Shown here: positions 54,082 to 62,435 of the stretch, in pieces
Layout: each line of letters opens with the position of its first letter
Numbering within the stretch: position 1 is the first letter of the stretch
Made by a program: the position numbers and the translations under genes
The notes under the pieces: model-generated
Seen by the model: the letters and a program-made list of their open reading frames with translations, nothing else
What the model was told of the DNA's origin: nothing
The model's database searches: none
NCBI RefSeq assembly: GCF_028532725.1
Contig: NZ_JAQKGU010000005.1
Span: 158,963 to 222,962, forward strand
From: Desulfovibrio sp. Fe33
GTDB taxonomy: Bacteria > Desulfobacterota > Desulfovibrionia > Desulfovibrionales > Desulfovibrionaceae
DNA: 64,000 nucleotides
Reading direction: 5' to 3'

Positions 54082-55121
54082 TCTCCCTGGCCCTGCTGGC
54101 CACCCTCACCGCGCTCGGCGCGGGCGGCTACGCATGGTTCAAGGCGTGGCAAGAGCAGCAGTTCCTGACCACAGCGCCCGAGACGCCGGGCCGCGAAGTC
54201 CAGTTCCGCGTGGCGCCGGGCCAGATATTCACCACCATAGCCGCCAACCTCAAGAAGGAAGGGCTCATCACCGACACCCGGCGCTTCTACCAGTTGGCCG
54301 TGCGCACGGGACGAGGCTCGGCCGTGCGCGCGGGCGTATTCCGCCTGTCCACGGGGTGGCTGCCCGAACGCATCCTGAATGAATTGACTTCGTCCAGCGG
54401 AGTCATGCAGCGGGTTTCGATCCGCGAAGGGCTGACATGGTGGCAGACGGCCCGGGTTCTCGAAGAATCGGACCTCGGCGATGCGGCCGGTTTCGCCAAG
54501 GCCGTGGCCGATTCCGAACTGCTGGCCGAATTCGGCATCAATGCCAGGGACGCCGAGGGGTACCTCTTCCCCGAGACCTACCTGGTCACCCCGCCCAAGG
54601 AACGCCCCTCGCGACACATGGCCGAGGTCATGATCCGGGAATTCTTCCGAAGCATCAAAAAGATATGGCCCGGCGGCCCGCCTCCGGCAGAGGAGCTGCA
54701 CAAGACCGTGATCCTGGCCTCCCTCGTCGAGAAGGAAACCGGCGACGCGACGGAACGGGCCCGCATCTCCGGCGTATTCCACAACCGGCTGAAAAAGCAC
54801 ATGCTCATCCAATGCGACCCAACGGTCATCTACGGCCTGGGCCCGGACTTCGACGGGAATCTGAAAAAAAGCGACCTGCAAGACAAGGACAACGCCTACA
54901 ACACCTACGTGCATCGGGGGCTGCCACCGGGCCCCATCTGCTCACCCGGCCTGGAATCGCTCGTGGCCGCAATGCATCCGGAGGAGCACGACTATCTCTA
55001 TTTCGTCGCCAAGGGAGACGGTTCCCATTACTTCAGCCGGACTCTTGCGGAACACAACCGGGCCGTGCGCATGTATCAGCTCAAACGCAACCGCGCGACC
55101 TACCGCTCCACCAAACAGTAA
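54057..55121 (+). CDS. mltG: Endolytic murein transglycosylase
   Basis: MltG cuts nascent peptidoglycan strands at the inner membrane and sets glycan length. The 354-residue protein has an N-terminal membrane anchor (YVLISLALLATLTALGAGGY), a LysM-like region, GYLFPETY and the catalytic Glu in LASLVEKET (about residue 224). It overlaps ruvX by 25 bases, so the two are translated from one message. Confidence 0.94.
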   Translation: MARFRYVLISLALLATLTALGAGGYAWFKAWQEQQFLTTAPETPGREVQFRVAPGQIFTTIAANLKKEGLITDTRRFYQLAVRTGRGSAVRAGVFRLSTGWLPERILNELTSSSGVMQRVSIREGLTWWQTARVLEESDLGDAAGFAKAVADSELLAEFGINARDAEGYLFPETYLVTPPKERPSRHMAEVMIREFFRSIKKIWPGGPPPAEELHKTVILASLVEKETGDATERARISGVFHNRLKKHMLIQCDPTVIYGLGPDFDGNLKKSDLQDKDNAYNTYVHRGLPPGPICSPGLESLVAAMHPEEHDYLYFVAKGDGSHYFSRTLAEHNRAVRMYQLKRNRATYRSTKQ

Positions 55122-55191
55122 CGGCTCTCCGCCTGCCGTTGCGGTGTCACCGTTTTTTCTATAGGTTACAAAAGCAATCGCGACAGGACTC

Positions 55192-56232
55192 ATGGGGGAT
55201 AGGATGCGTCCGAGACTGAATACGGCATTGCTGGCAGGGTTTCTACTTGGCCTGTTCATCGCCTCGCCCGGAGCGGCGCAGGACGCCACCGTCGTCCGGC
55301 GGGCGGCCTTCGACATCGGCGCGGCGGTCATCAAATGCATCGTCGCGGACGTGGACGTCTCCACCGGACTGATCGTCAACACCGTGGACAGCCGGTCCGA
55401 AAAGGTCGACTTCGCCGAAGATCTGAGCCGCTCCTACGACGGCAACCTGAGCAAGGAAGTCATGGCCCAGGGGATCAAGATCCTCGAACGGCTCAAAGCC
55501 ATGGCCGTGGAGCGGAACGCCCTGGAATACTCCGCCGTGGGCGGCAGACTCTTTCAAAAGGCCCAGAACGGAAGAGCGTACTTCGTGCGCATCCGTCAGG
55601 AGACGGGCATCCCGGCGCGGATCATCTCGGAGCAGCAGGCGGCCATGCTCAGCTTCCATGCGGCGCGCCACGCCCTGGCCGACAAGGCCGGAGACCTCCT
55701 GGTCTGGGATATCGGCGGCAACTCCATGCAGATGACCATCCGCAAGGACGACGGCGGCCTGCTCTTCTATCTCGACCCCATGGCCTCCGTGGCCTTCAAG
55801 AACGTGGTCATTCAGATCGTCCAGAATAAGGACATAAACATGACGGTCAGCCCCAACCCGGTCAGCTCCGAAGAGGCAAGCCAGGCCCTGGCCTACATAC
55901 AGTCCCACGCGGCCATGACCGTTCCTATGTACATATGCAACAGGCTGGCCAACCAGAATTTGACCGTGGCTGGAATCGGCGGCGTGCATTACTACTCTGT
56001 GCCCGAGGTTCTGGGCGTCCGCAAGGCGGCCTACACCCGCGACGAAGTGGCGGCGGCTCTCAAAAAATGGACGGGCAAAACAGACAAGGATTTCAACAGC
56101 GAGTATGCCGAGAGCCGTCTGACCAACCTCATTCTGGTTCTGGGCTACATGGACGCCCTGGGCATCAAGGAAGTCCACCCGCTGAAGGTCAACCAGGCCG
56201 ACGGCCTGCTGGCTGCCCGGGAATTCTGGTAG
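55192..56232 (+). CDS. Exported Ppx/GppA-like protein
   Basis: The 346-residue protein has an actin-like ASKHA fold of the exopolyphosphatase/pppGpp phosphatase family: AAFDIGAAVIKCIVAD (first phosphate loop), SAVGGRLF, and VWDIGGNSMQMTI (second loop). A signal peptide is present (LNTALLAGFLLGLFIASPGAAQ), so it should be periplasmic or lipid-anchored, where no polyphosphate or ATP is usual. The second loop has GNSMQ in place of GGSTE, so activity may be lost or altered. The start is ATG 55192 or ATG 55204. It converges with lepB. Confidence 0.72.
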   Translation: MGDRMRPRLNTALLAGFLLGLFIASPGAAQDATVVRRAAFDIGAAVIKCIVADVDVSTGLIVNTVDSRSEKVDFAEDLSRSYDGNLSKEVMAQGIKILERLKAMAVERNALEYSAVGGRLFQKAQNGRAYFVRIRQETGIPARIISEQQAAMLSFHAARHALADKAGDLLVWDIGGNSMQMTIRKDDGGLLFYLDPMASVAFKNVVIQIVQNKDINMTVSPNPVSSEEASQALAYIQSHAAMTVPMYICNRLANQNLTVAGIGGVHYYSVPEVLGVRKAAYTRDEVAAALKKWTGKTDKDFNSEYAESRLTNLILVLGYMDALGIKEVHPLKVNQADGLLAAREFW

Positions 56233-56247
56233 GCCGCGCCGCCTACC
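56228..56247. terminator. Hairpin spanning two convergent stop codons
   Basis: GGTAGGC pairs with GCCTACC across a 6-base loop; each arm contains a stop codon, TAG of the Ppx/GppA-like gene on one strand and of lepB on the other. Terminator strength is unclear since no T-tract follows. Confidence 0.55.
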
Positions 56248-57094
56248 GCAGGGGCTCGCCCAGCCTGTCCGACCAGTCGGATGCCCCGGTGTCGCCGGGG
56301 AAATACACGTATCCGGCCCTTCCCTTTATCCGCGTCCTGGGCACCGGCCCGAGCCAACGCGAGTCGTAGCTGTCCTCGCGGTTGTCGCCCATGAGAAAAT
56401 ATTCGTCCTCTCCCAGGACCACCGGACCGAAGAGGTCCCGCACCGGGATCATCCCCTCCTTGGAATGGAAGGCGTAAGCCTCCTCCAGCGGAACGCCGTT
56501 CACCAGCACCTGCCGATCCCTGATCTCCACGGTCTCGCCGGGCAACCCGACGATCCGCTTGACGAAATCGAACTCCCGGGTGGCCGGCAGGGAAAATATG
56601 ACGATCTCGCCCCGGCGCAGTTCGTCCTCGGGCTCCAGGATCTCGACCATAAAATGATCGCCCTCGCGAATGGTGGGCAGCATGGACGCGGACGGCACCT
56701 GGTAGGCCATGAAAAACCGCCCCTTGACCACATCCTCGAACACCAGGCCCGAAACGAAGCTGACGAGCAGGCAAAGCAGATAGACCCACCACCTGTTACA
56801 CGGCTTGAGCGTGTATTCCTTCAGCCTCCGGGCCACGGCGAAAGCCTCCCCGGCCACGAACAGGTTGTAGCCGAGCAGGATCGACACGCACAGGAGCATG
56901 GCCGCGAAATCCGCCCAGAACAGAAGCATGAACAGGGCCAGGGCCAACTCGGCCAGATAGAAGCCGATCCCCTTTTTCCACTGGCCGTTGTAGACTTGGC
57001 CCAATCCCGGCGCAGCCAGGGAAAGGAGCAGCGCCAGCCAGGGGTTGCGGGGCTTGACGAAGCCCCGATTCGTATGAACATCGATATGGGTCAT
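56243..57094 (-). CDS. lepB: Signal peptidase I with extra membrane module
   Basis: Signal peptidase I removes Sec signal peptides on the periplasmic face. The 283-residue protein has the catalytic Ser in PSASMLPTI (about residue 137), Lys in DFVKRIVGLPGE (about 179) and the GDNREDSYDSR block. Unlike most LepB, about 110 residues of extra N-terminal sequence precede the catalytic part, with several membrane helices and the NPWLALLLSLAAPGLGQVY motif typical of TM2-like membrane domains. ATG 57094 follows GGAGGG. It is a single gene. Confidence 0.9.
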   Translation of the reverse strand: MTHIDVHTNRGFVKPRNPWLALLLSLAAPGLGQVYNGQWKKGIGFYLAELALALFMLLFWADFAAMLLCVSILLGYNLFVAGEAFAVARRLKEYTLKPCNRWWVYLLCLLVSFVSGLVFEDVVKGRFFMAYQVPSASMLPTIREGDHFMVEILEPEDELRRGEIVIFSLPATREFDFVKRIVGLPGETVEIRDRQVLVNGVPLEEAYAFHSKEGMIPVRDLFGPVVLGEDEYFLMGDNREDSYDSRWLGPVPRTRIKGRAGYVYFPGDTGASDWSDRLGEPLR

Positions 57095-57209
57095 GTATGG
57101 ACCCTCCCGAACCGGAGGCGGCCGGTTTGAGCGATTCGTCCCCGGCCTTGCGCTCTTGGCCGGGGCCGCGATCCGATACGGATGCGGGACAAGGGGAAAA
57201 ACTCGTCTA

Positions 57210-57236
57210 AGGAAAAGAGTGCCAGATTCCGGCACG
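57210..57236 (-). terminator. Probable terminator after glycosyltransferase gene
   Basis: On the minus strand GTGCC (57235-57231) pairs with GGCAC (57223-57219) and is followed by TCTTTTCC. Confidence 0.5.
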
Positions 57237-57258
57237 TTTGGCCAGGCGAAGACGAAAA

Positions 57259-58278
57259 TCAGGCGGCTGGAATATAATCCCGCCCAAGCACGCTGCCGCG
57301 CTCGTCGAAAAACTTGAAAATTTCCTCCCGCGCCCCCCGGCTGGCCACATAGGGGATGCAAAAACCTTCCCCCGGTCCCGGTATCTCCGAGCGGTCGCGG
57401 ACCGTCAGGCCGTTCACCCTGTGGCCGATTTTCTTCGGGTCCACATCGTAATAGGCGGCGAACTTGATGCCATGGGCAAGAAGCCGGTCGGCCCGCTTGC
57501 GGGTGGTGCGTCCCGAACCGAGGATATGGACCACCGGATGATGCGGATTGTTCCGCTTCAACCATCGGGCAAGGTATTCGGTCTTGATGCGGTAAAAGGC
57601 GTCCACGTCATAGCGGGGATGGGTGCGCGACAGCCTGTCCGGCGGATCGTTCCAGACCAGCAGTTCGGCGTCCGCCTTCATCATGCGCACCCCGCCTTCC
57701 AGCCAACGCAGGAGCAGGTCGTAATCCTCGGGGAAATCACCCTCCCGATAGGGGCCATGTTCCTCCAGGGTGGACCGGCGGAACATGATCGACGGATTGG
57801 GCACGGGAAATTCCACGAACCGGTTGAGGCTGATGGCCTCGTGGGTGAGAAGTTTGTTGGTCCAGTCCACATAGCGGGCGTACCCGCGGCAGGTTTTCCG
57901 GCAGCCGCCGAACCGCACCCGGCACCCGGCAAGGCCAACGTCGGGGTGGCCGTCAAGAAGCGCGGCCTGCGCGGCCAGCCTCCCCGGCAAGGCGATGTCG
58001 TCGGCGTCCATGCGGGCGATATACTCGCCCCGCGCGGCCTCGATGGCCGCGTTGGCCGCGCGGATGACGCCGCCGTGCGGAATCGAAAAACAACGAACGC
58101 GGGAATCCCGGCGCGCATACTCGGCCAGGATTCCCGCAGTGTCGTCGGTACTGCCGTCGTTCACGGCCACCACCTCGAAATCCGCGCCCTCCTGCGCCAG
58201 GAGCGAATCGAGCGCTTCGGCCACGGTATCCCCGCACTCATAGCAGGGCATGGTCACGGATATTCTCGGGGCGGCCAC
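57259..58278 (-). CDS. GT2-family glycosyltransferase
   Basis: The 339-residue protein is an inverting GT-A glycosyltransferase (family 2): ISVTMPCYECGDTVAEALDS opens the nucleotide-sugar domain, DGSTDDTA and the metal-binding DADD (ARMDADDIALPG) follow. The C-terminal third contains a Rossmann-like segment VHILGSGRTTRKRADRL. The sugar and acceptor are unknown. GTG 58278 lies 4 bases after the TtuA-like stop, so co-transcription is likely. Confidence 0.88.
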   Translation of the reverse strand: MAAPRISVTMPCYECGDTVAEALDSLLAQEGADFEVVAVNDGSTDDTAGILAEYARRDSRVRCFSIPHGGVIRAANAAIEAARGEYIARMDADDIALPGRLAAQAALLDGHPDVGLAGCRVRFGGCRKTCRGYARYVDWTNKLLTHEAISLNRFVEFPVPNPSIMFRRSTLEEHGPYREGDFPEDYDLLLRWLEGGVRMMKADAELLVWNDPPDRLSRTHPRYDVDAFYRIKTEYLARWLKRNNPHHPVVHILGSGRTTRKRADRLLAHGIKFAAYYDVDPKKIGHRVNGLTVRDRSEIPGPGEGFCIPYVASRGAREEIFKFFDERGSVLGRDYIPAA

Positions 58279-58282
58279 GACG

Positions 58283-59200
58283 CTATTCCGCCTGCGCCTT
58301 GCTTTCGGCCACGGCCGCCTTGATACGGCAGACCGAACAGATTTCGGCGCTGGTCGGCGAGCCGCACTCGGTGCACGGGGCGAGTTCCGCCCCGCTCTCC
58401 TTTTCCATGTGCGCGAAAGCGGGCTTTCCGTTCTTCAGAAACGACTGATAGAACTGGAGTTTCTGTCCTGGACTGCGGTGCTCGAGCTCACCCCACAACT
58501 CCTTGTGGCCGGTGAAGCTGGCCCCCGAAGCATACGGGCAGGGATCGGAATGAATCTCGATCCCCTTGAGGAAGGCGTAGTTGGCGGTCTCGAACTCGCT
58601 CAGCCTGAACAGCGGCTTGACCTTGCGCACGAACCCTTCGGACGCGGGCAGGACAGGCCCCTGGTCGGACAGGTAGGCCGTGTCCCAGCGCAGGGTGTTG
58701 GCGAACAGCCGGGCCACCTCGTCATCCAGGTTATGTCCCGTGGCCAGGACGTCGAAGCCTTCCTCCACGGCGATACGGTTGAAATGATGGCGCTTCATTT
58801 TTCCGCACACGGCGCAGACCGGGCGTTTGATGTGCTTCTTGACGTCGGGGATGGGCAGCCCCCAGGCCGCCATCTCGAAGACGCGCAAGGGAAGCTCGTG
58901 AAGCGAGCAGAAATCCTCGACCTTTTTCCGGGCCTTCTCCGAAGAATTCGGGATGCCCAGGTCGATGTGCAGGCCGGTCACGTCGTACCCCTGCAACTTC
59001 AATTCGAGCATCAGCGCAAGGGAATCCTTGCCCCCGGACAAGGCCACCAGGATGCGGTCGTCATGGGTGAACATCTTTTCGCGGCGGATGGCCGTCTCCA
59101 CCTGCTTGGTGAAGAAAAGCGGGTAACAGTCCGCGCAAAAACCTGAATGGTGGCTCGGCAGGGCCACGTGGGCCGTCTTGCGGCATCGGGTGCATTTCAT
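58283..59200 (-). CDS. TtuA/Ncs6-type tRNA 2-thiolation enzyme
   Basis: The 305-residue protein is a PP-loop ATPase (ALSGGKDSLALML, about residues 54-66) of the TtcA/TtuA/Ncs6 family that adenylates and thiolates tRNA uridines. It has the N-terminal zinc CxxC pair (CTRC...CADC), a central CxxC (CAVCGK) and Cys222-type residue near DPCPYASGA, with a C-terminal zinc ribbon (CTEC...CSVC). Such enzymes act with a ubiquitin-like sulfur carrier, and one is encoded 11 bases upstream. GT2 follows 4 bases later. Confidence 0.88.
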   Translation of the reverse strand: MKCTRCRKTAHVALPSHHSGFCADCYPLFFTKQVETAIRREKMFTHDDRILVALSGGKDSLALMLELKLQGYDVTGLHIDLGIPNSSEKARKKVEDFCSLHELPLRVFEMAAWGLPIPDVKKHIKRPVCAVCGKMKRHHFNRIAVEEGFDVLATGHNLDDEVARLFANTLRWDTAYLSDQGPVLPASEGFVRKVKPLFRLSEFETANYAFLKGIEIHSDPCPYASGASFTGHKELWGELEHRSPGQKLQFYQSFLKNGKPAFAHMEKESGAELAPCTECGSPTSAEICSVCRIKAAVAESKAQAE

Positions 59201-59211
59201 GTGTCGCCCCC

Positions 59212-59409
59212 CTAACCGGCCGAGGTTACTTTGCGGACCAGCAACTCGTCCCCATGGGAGAGCTTGCGGTCCGCGGTGAGCAATTCGCCGCGCCTGGCGA
59301 CGATAGCCATGGTGGAACGGAGCTGCAATTTGTTCAGTACAGCCTGCACCGTGCGAATGTCGCTCAGCTCGATGCGCTTTCCGTCCGGTTCAAGATTAAC
59401 AAAGATCAT
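59212..59409 (-). CDS. MoaD/ThiS/TtuB-like sulfur carrier
   Basis: The 65-residue ubiquitin-like protein should carry sulfur as a C-terminal thiocarboxylate for tRNA thiolation by the adjacent TtuA-like enzyme. It has the beta-grasp pattern RTVQAVLNKLQLR and GDELLVRKV near the end. It terminates Ser-Ala-Gly rather than Gly-Gly. AAGGAG precedes ATG 59409. It is first in the operon with TtuA-like and GT2 genes; no activating E1-like enzyme is nearby. Confidence 0.82.
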   Translation of the reverse strand: MIFVNLEPDGKRIELSDIRTVQAVLNKLQLRSTMAIVARRGELLTADRKLSHGDELLVRKVTSAG

Positions 59410-59617
59410 GTGGGTCTCCTTTGCCGCAGGTCATTTTGAGGGCCAACGGCTGGCCGGACAGTACCCAGGTTGGCGATCGAGTTCAAGTTCGCCCCCTCCC
59501 GCCGTCCCGCACACCGTGAGCGCGATGATTATTCGCCATAAAGGTTCAAACCGCGGTTGACCCTAAAGTGAAATATCGCCTATGTTCGAAACAAGGGCTA
59601 AATCCAAGGAGGAAGCC

Positions 59618-59989
59618 ATGAGCCAACCAAAGATTCTCGTCGTCGACGATGAAAAACACATCCGAATGCTCTATAGGGAAGAACTGGAGGCGGACGGCTA
59701 TACCGTGGCCACCTCGGACGGCGAGGAGGACATTCTCGACGTCGTCGCCAGGGAACGTCCGACCATCGTCATTCTGGACATCAAGCTGGGCGTCAACCGC
59801 TCCGGGCTCGATCTGTTGCAGGAAATCCGCACCAAGGATCAGCAGATACCCGTCATACTCTCGACGGCCTACGATTCATTCCAGCACGACCTCAAATCCA
59901 TCGCCGCGGACTACTACGTGGTCAAGTCGGTGGATCTGACCGAACTGAAGGACAAGGTCAGAATGGCGCTGAACAAAGCCGGCTCGTAG
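59618..59989 (+). CDS. Single-domain response regulator
   Basis: This 123-residue protein is only a receiver domain. It has the acidic pair Asp10-Asp11, the phosphorylation site Asp54 in VILDIKLG, Ser/Thr at 82-83 (LSTAYD) and Lys103, followed by Ser instead of the usual Pro. No output domain is present, so it probably acts through protein contacts, for example with a kinase or motor. ATG 59618 follows AAGGAGG. No sensor kinase is adjacent. Confidence 0.93.
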   Translation: MSQPKILVVDDEKHIRMLYREELEADGYTVATSDGEEDILDVVARERPTIVILDIKLGVNRSGLDLLQEIRTKDQQIPVILSTAYDSFQHDLKSIAADYYVVKSVDLTELKDKVRMALNKAGS

Positions 59990-60019
59990 CCGACCGCCAC
60001 GCGCCTCCACTCCCGAAAC

Positions 60020-60047
60020 GACGCCTTCCCGCAAGGGGAGGCGTCCG
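60020..60047 (+). terminator. Hairpin after response regulator
   Basis: GACGCCTTCCC (60020-60030) pairs with GGGGAGGCGTC (60035-60045) across GCAA. The T-tract is short (GTTT a few bases later). Confidence 0.6.
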
Positions 60048-60205
60048 GCGTTTATGGCCAACCGAAAATCTGCGAAACCCGCTGCGCCCCGCATTTCACG
60101 GATGTCCGCCCACAAGACGGCGAACGTGTGAAAACGGCCGTCCAGGGCGGTCTGCCGGGCTGAATTCCCTTGCCGCCCCACCCCGTTGCATGGTAGCGGC
60201 TCCAG

Positions 60206-60847
60206 ATGTTCGACATCACTGCACAGGACATCCGAATATATCTGACCCTGGCGCCGGGGCTGCTCATCGCCCTGGTTTTCCACGAAGTGGCGCACGGCTA
60301 CGTGGCCTACCTGCTGGGCGACCCCACGGCCAAGTCGCAGGGGCGGCTGACCCTGAACCCGCTCAAGCACCTGGACCCCATCGGCACCCTGGCCTTCTTT
60401 TTCGTCCATTTCGGCTGGGCCAGGCCCGTGCCGGTCAACGCCGGTTTCTTCCGCAACCCGCGCAAGGGCATGATGTATACCGCCATGGCCGGGCCGGGCA
60501 TCAACTTCATCCTGGCCGCCGCGTTCGCCGCCGCGTTCCATCTCATGGGACTCTTCGGGCTGAACCCGGCCAACGCCTTCTACGCAGTCGCCTACTACGG
60601 GGTCTTCGTGAACCTCATCCTGGCCGCCTTCAATCTTTTGCCCATCCCGCCGCTGGACGGCAGCAACATCCTGGCGTACTTTCTTCCACCCCGGGCCGCC
60701 TACAAGTATATGTCCCTGAGCCGCTACGGATTCATCATCCTCATAGCCATCATCCTGCTCGGCCGATACACCGGGCTCGATATCGTCGGCCGGGTGGTCA
60801 TTCCCCTGGTCCAGGGCCTGGGCTCCCTGCTGGGCGTGCCCCTCTAA
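60206..60847 (+). CDS. M50 site-2 protease-like metalloprotease
   Basis: The 213-residue membrane protein has the zinc motif HEVAH (His26, Glu27, His30) in its second helix and NLLPIPPLDG in a later helix, which supplies the third ligand. It is a small M50 (SpoIVFB/S2P type) protease that should cut substrates within the membrane, with no PDZ domain. A few hydrophobic helices follow. It lies 24 bases before trpS. The substrate is unknown. Confidence 0.9.
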   Translation: MFDITAQDIRIYLTLAPGLLIALVFHEVAHGYVAYLLGDPTAKSQGRLTLNPLKHLDPIGTLAFFFVHFGWARPVPVNAGFFRNPRKGMMYTAMAGPGINFILAAAFAAAFHLMGLFGLNPANAFYAVAYYGVFVNLILAAFNLLPIPPLDGSNILAYFLPPRAAYKYMSLSRYGFIILIAIILLGRYTGLDIVGRVVIPLVQGLGSLLGVPL

Positions 60848-60871
60848 CCTCTAACAGCAGACCACTTCATC

Positions 60872-61861
60872 ATGAGCGAAAAACAACGAATCCTCTCCGG
60901 CATGAGACCCACCGGTCCCCTTCACCTCGGCCACTACTTCGGCGTCATTGCCAACTGGTTGAAGCTTCAGGAAGAATACGACTGTTATTTCTTTGTGGCC
61001 GACTGGCACGCCCTGACCAGCGAATACGCCGACCCCACCCGCATCAAGGGATTCATTCCCGGCCTGGTCAAGGACTGGGTGGCAGCGGGACTGGACCCGG
61101 AAAAATGCTCCATCTTCCAGCAGTCCCAGATCAAGGAGCACGCCGAGCTCAACCTGATTCTGTCCATGTACACCCCGCTGGGCTGGCTTGAGCGCTGCCC
61201 CACCTACAAGGACCAAAAGGAACAGCTGACCCAGAAGGACCTGAACACCCACGGATTTCTCGGCTACCCGGTCCTCATGTCCGTCGACATTCTCATGTAC
61301 AAGCCCCTGGCCGTGCCCGTGGGCAAGGACCAGTTGCCCCACCTGGAGCTGACCCGCGAAATCGCCCGCCGCTTCAACCACCTGAACAACACCGAGCTGT
61401 TCCCGGAACCGGCCGACATGCTCACCGAAGCCCCGGTCCTGCCCGGCCTGGACGGCCGCAAGATGTCCAAGAGCTACGGCAACTCCATCATGCTCTCCGA
61501 GCCGCTGGACGAGATCATGCCTAAGGTTCGCGGCATGAAGACCGACGAGAACAGGCTGCGCAAGTCCGATCCGGGCGACCCCGCGATCTGCAACCTTTTC
61601 CCCTACCACAAACTCATGACCGATCCGGAAAAACTTCCCGAGATCGTCAAGGGATGCAAGGACGCCTCCTGGGGCTGCGTGGACTGCAAGAAGCTGCTCA
61701 TGGAATCCCTGGAACGTTTCCTCACTCCCCTGCACGAACGCCGCGCCGCGTGCACCGACGAACGGGTTCGCGAAATCCTCGAAGCAGGCAACGCGAAGGC
61801 CCGCGTCTACGCCCGGCAGACCATGGAAGAGGTCCGAAAGGTCATCAACTTCGACTTCTAG
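60872..61861 (+). CDS. trpS: Tryptophanyl-tRNA synthetase
   Basis: TrpS charges tRNA-Trp. The 329-residue class I enzyme has the HIGH-like PLHLGHY (residues 17-23) and GRKMSKSYGN (about 195-204). Length and anticodon-binding helices are typical. It lies between the M50 gene and the FKBP gene on the same strand. Confidence 0.97.
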   Translation: MSEKQRILSGMRPTGPLHLGHYFGVIANWLKLQEEYDCYFFVADWHALTSEYADPTRIKGFIPGLVKDWVAAGLDPEKCSIFQQSQIKEHAELNLILSMYTPLGWLERCPTYKDQKEQLTQKDLNTHGFLGYPVLMSVDILMYKPLAVPVGKDQLPHLELTREIARRFNHLNNTELFPEPADMLTEAPVLPGLDGRKMSKSYGNSIMLSEPLDEIMPKVRGMKTDENRLRKSDPGDPAICNLFPYHKLMTDPEKLPEIVKGCKDASWGCVDCKKLLMESLERFLTPLHERRAACTDERVREILEAGNAKARVYARQTMEEVRKVINFDF

Positions 61862-61930
61862 GCAAAAACAGGCTATATTGAGGAAATCAACCCGGCCGAG
61901 ATCGGGTCCAACAACCATCCAGGAGATTCT

Positions 61931-62359
61931 ATGACTGCGCAGAAAGGCAGCACCGTCAAGGTTCACTACACCGGCACCCTCAAGGAGGACGGCAGCCAGT
62001 TCGATTCCAGCCAGGGCCGCGAGCCTCTGGAGTTCAAGCTCGGAGAAGGCATGGTCATCGCCGGTTTCGAGAATGCCGTGATAGGCCGGTCCGCGGGCGA
62101 CACCGTGACCGTGGAAATCCCCCCCGAGGAGGGATACGGCTCCCCCAGCGCAGAACTGGTCTTCCAGGTCCGTCGCGAGCAGCTTCCCCCCGACGTGGAG
62201 CTGGAAGAGGGAATCATGCTGGAAATCCGCACCGAGGACGGCCAGCCCGCCTATGTCCGCGTGACCGAATTCGACGACGAAACGGTGACTCTGGACGGCA
62301 ACCACCCCCTGGCCGGCGAGACGCTGGTCTTCGACATCGAAATAGTGGAAGTAGCGTAA
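61931..62359 (+). CDS. FKBP-type prolyl isomerase (SlyD-like)
   Basis: The 142-residue protein has the FKBP core HYTGTLKEDGSQFDSS and GYGSPSAELVF with an inserted-in-flap domain between, as in SlyD. It lacks the His-rich C-terminal tail of E. coli SlyD, so nickel storage is unlikely. It should speed cis-trans proline isomerisation in the cytoplasm and may act as a chaperone. An AGGAG site precedes the ATG. A terminator follows. Confidence 0.9.
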   Translation: MTAQKGSTVKVHYTGTLKEDGSQFDSSQGREPLEFKLGEGMVIAGFENAVIGRSAGDTVTVEIPPEEGYGSPSAELVFQVRREQLPPDVELEEGIMLEIRTEDGQPAYVRVTEFDDETVTLDGNHPLAGETLVFDIEIVEVA

Positions 62360-62381
62360 AAAATACAACTTCGACCAACTT

Positions 62382-62423
62382 CCCCGCCTCTTGCTGCATC
62401 GGCGAGGGGCGGGGTTTTATTTT
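62382..62423 (+). terminator. Intrinsic terminator after FKBP gene
   Basis: CCCCGCC pairs with GGCGGGG, followed by TTTTATTTT, about 25 bases after the stop. Confidence 0.82.
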
Positions 62424-62435
62424 AAGAGACGCGAC

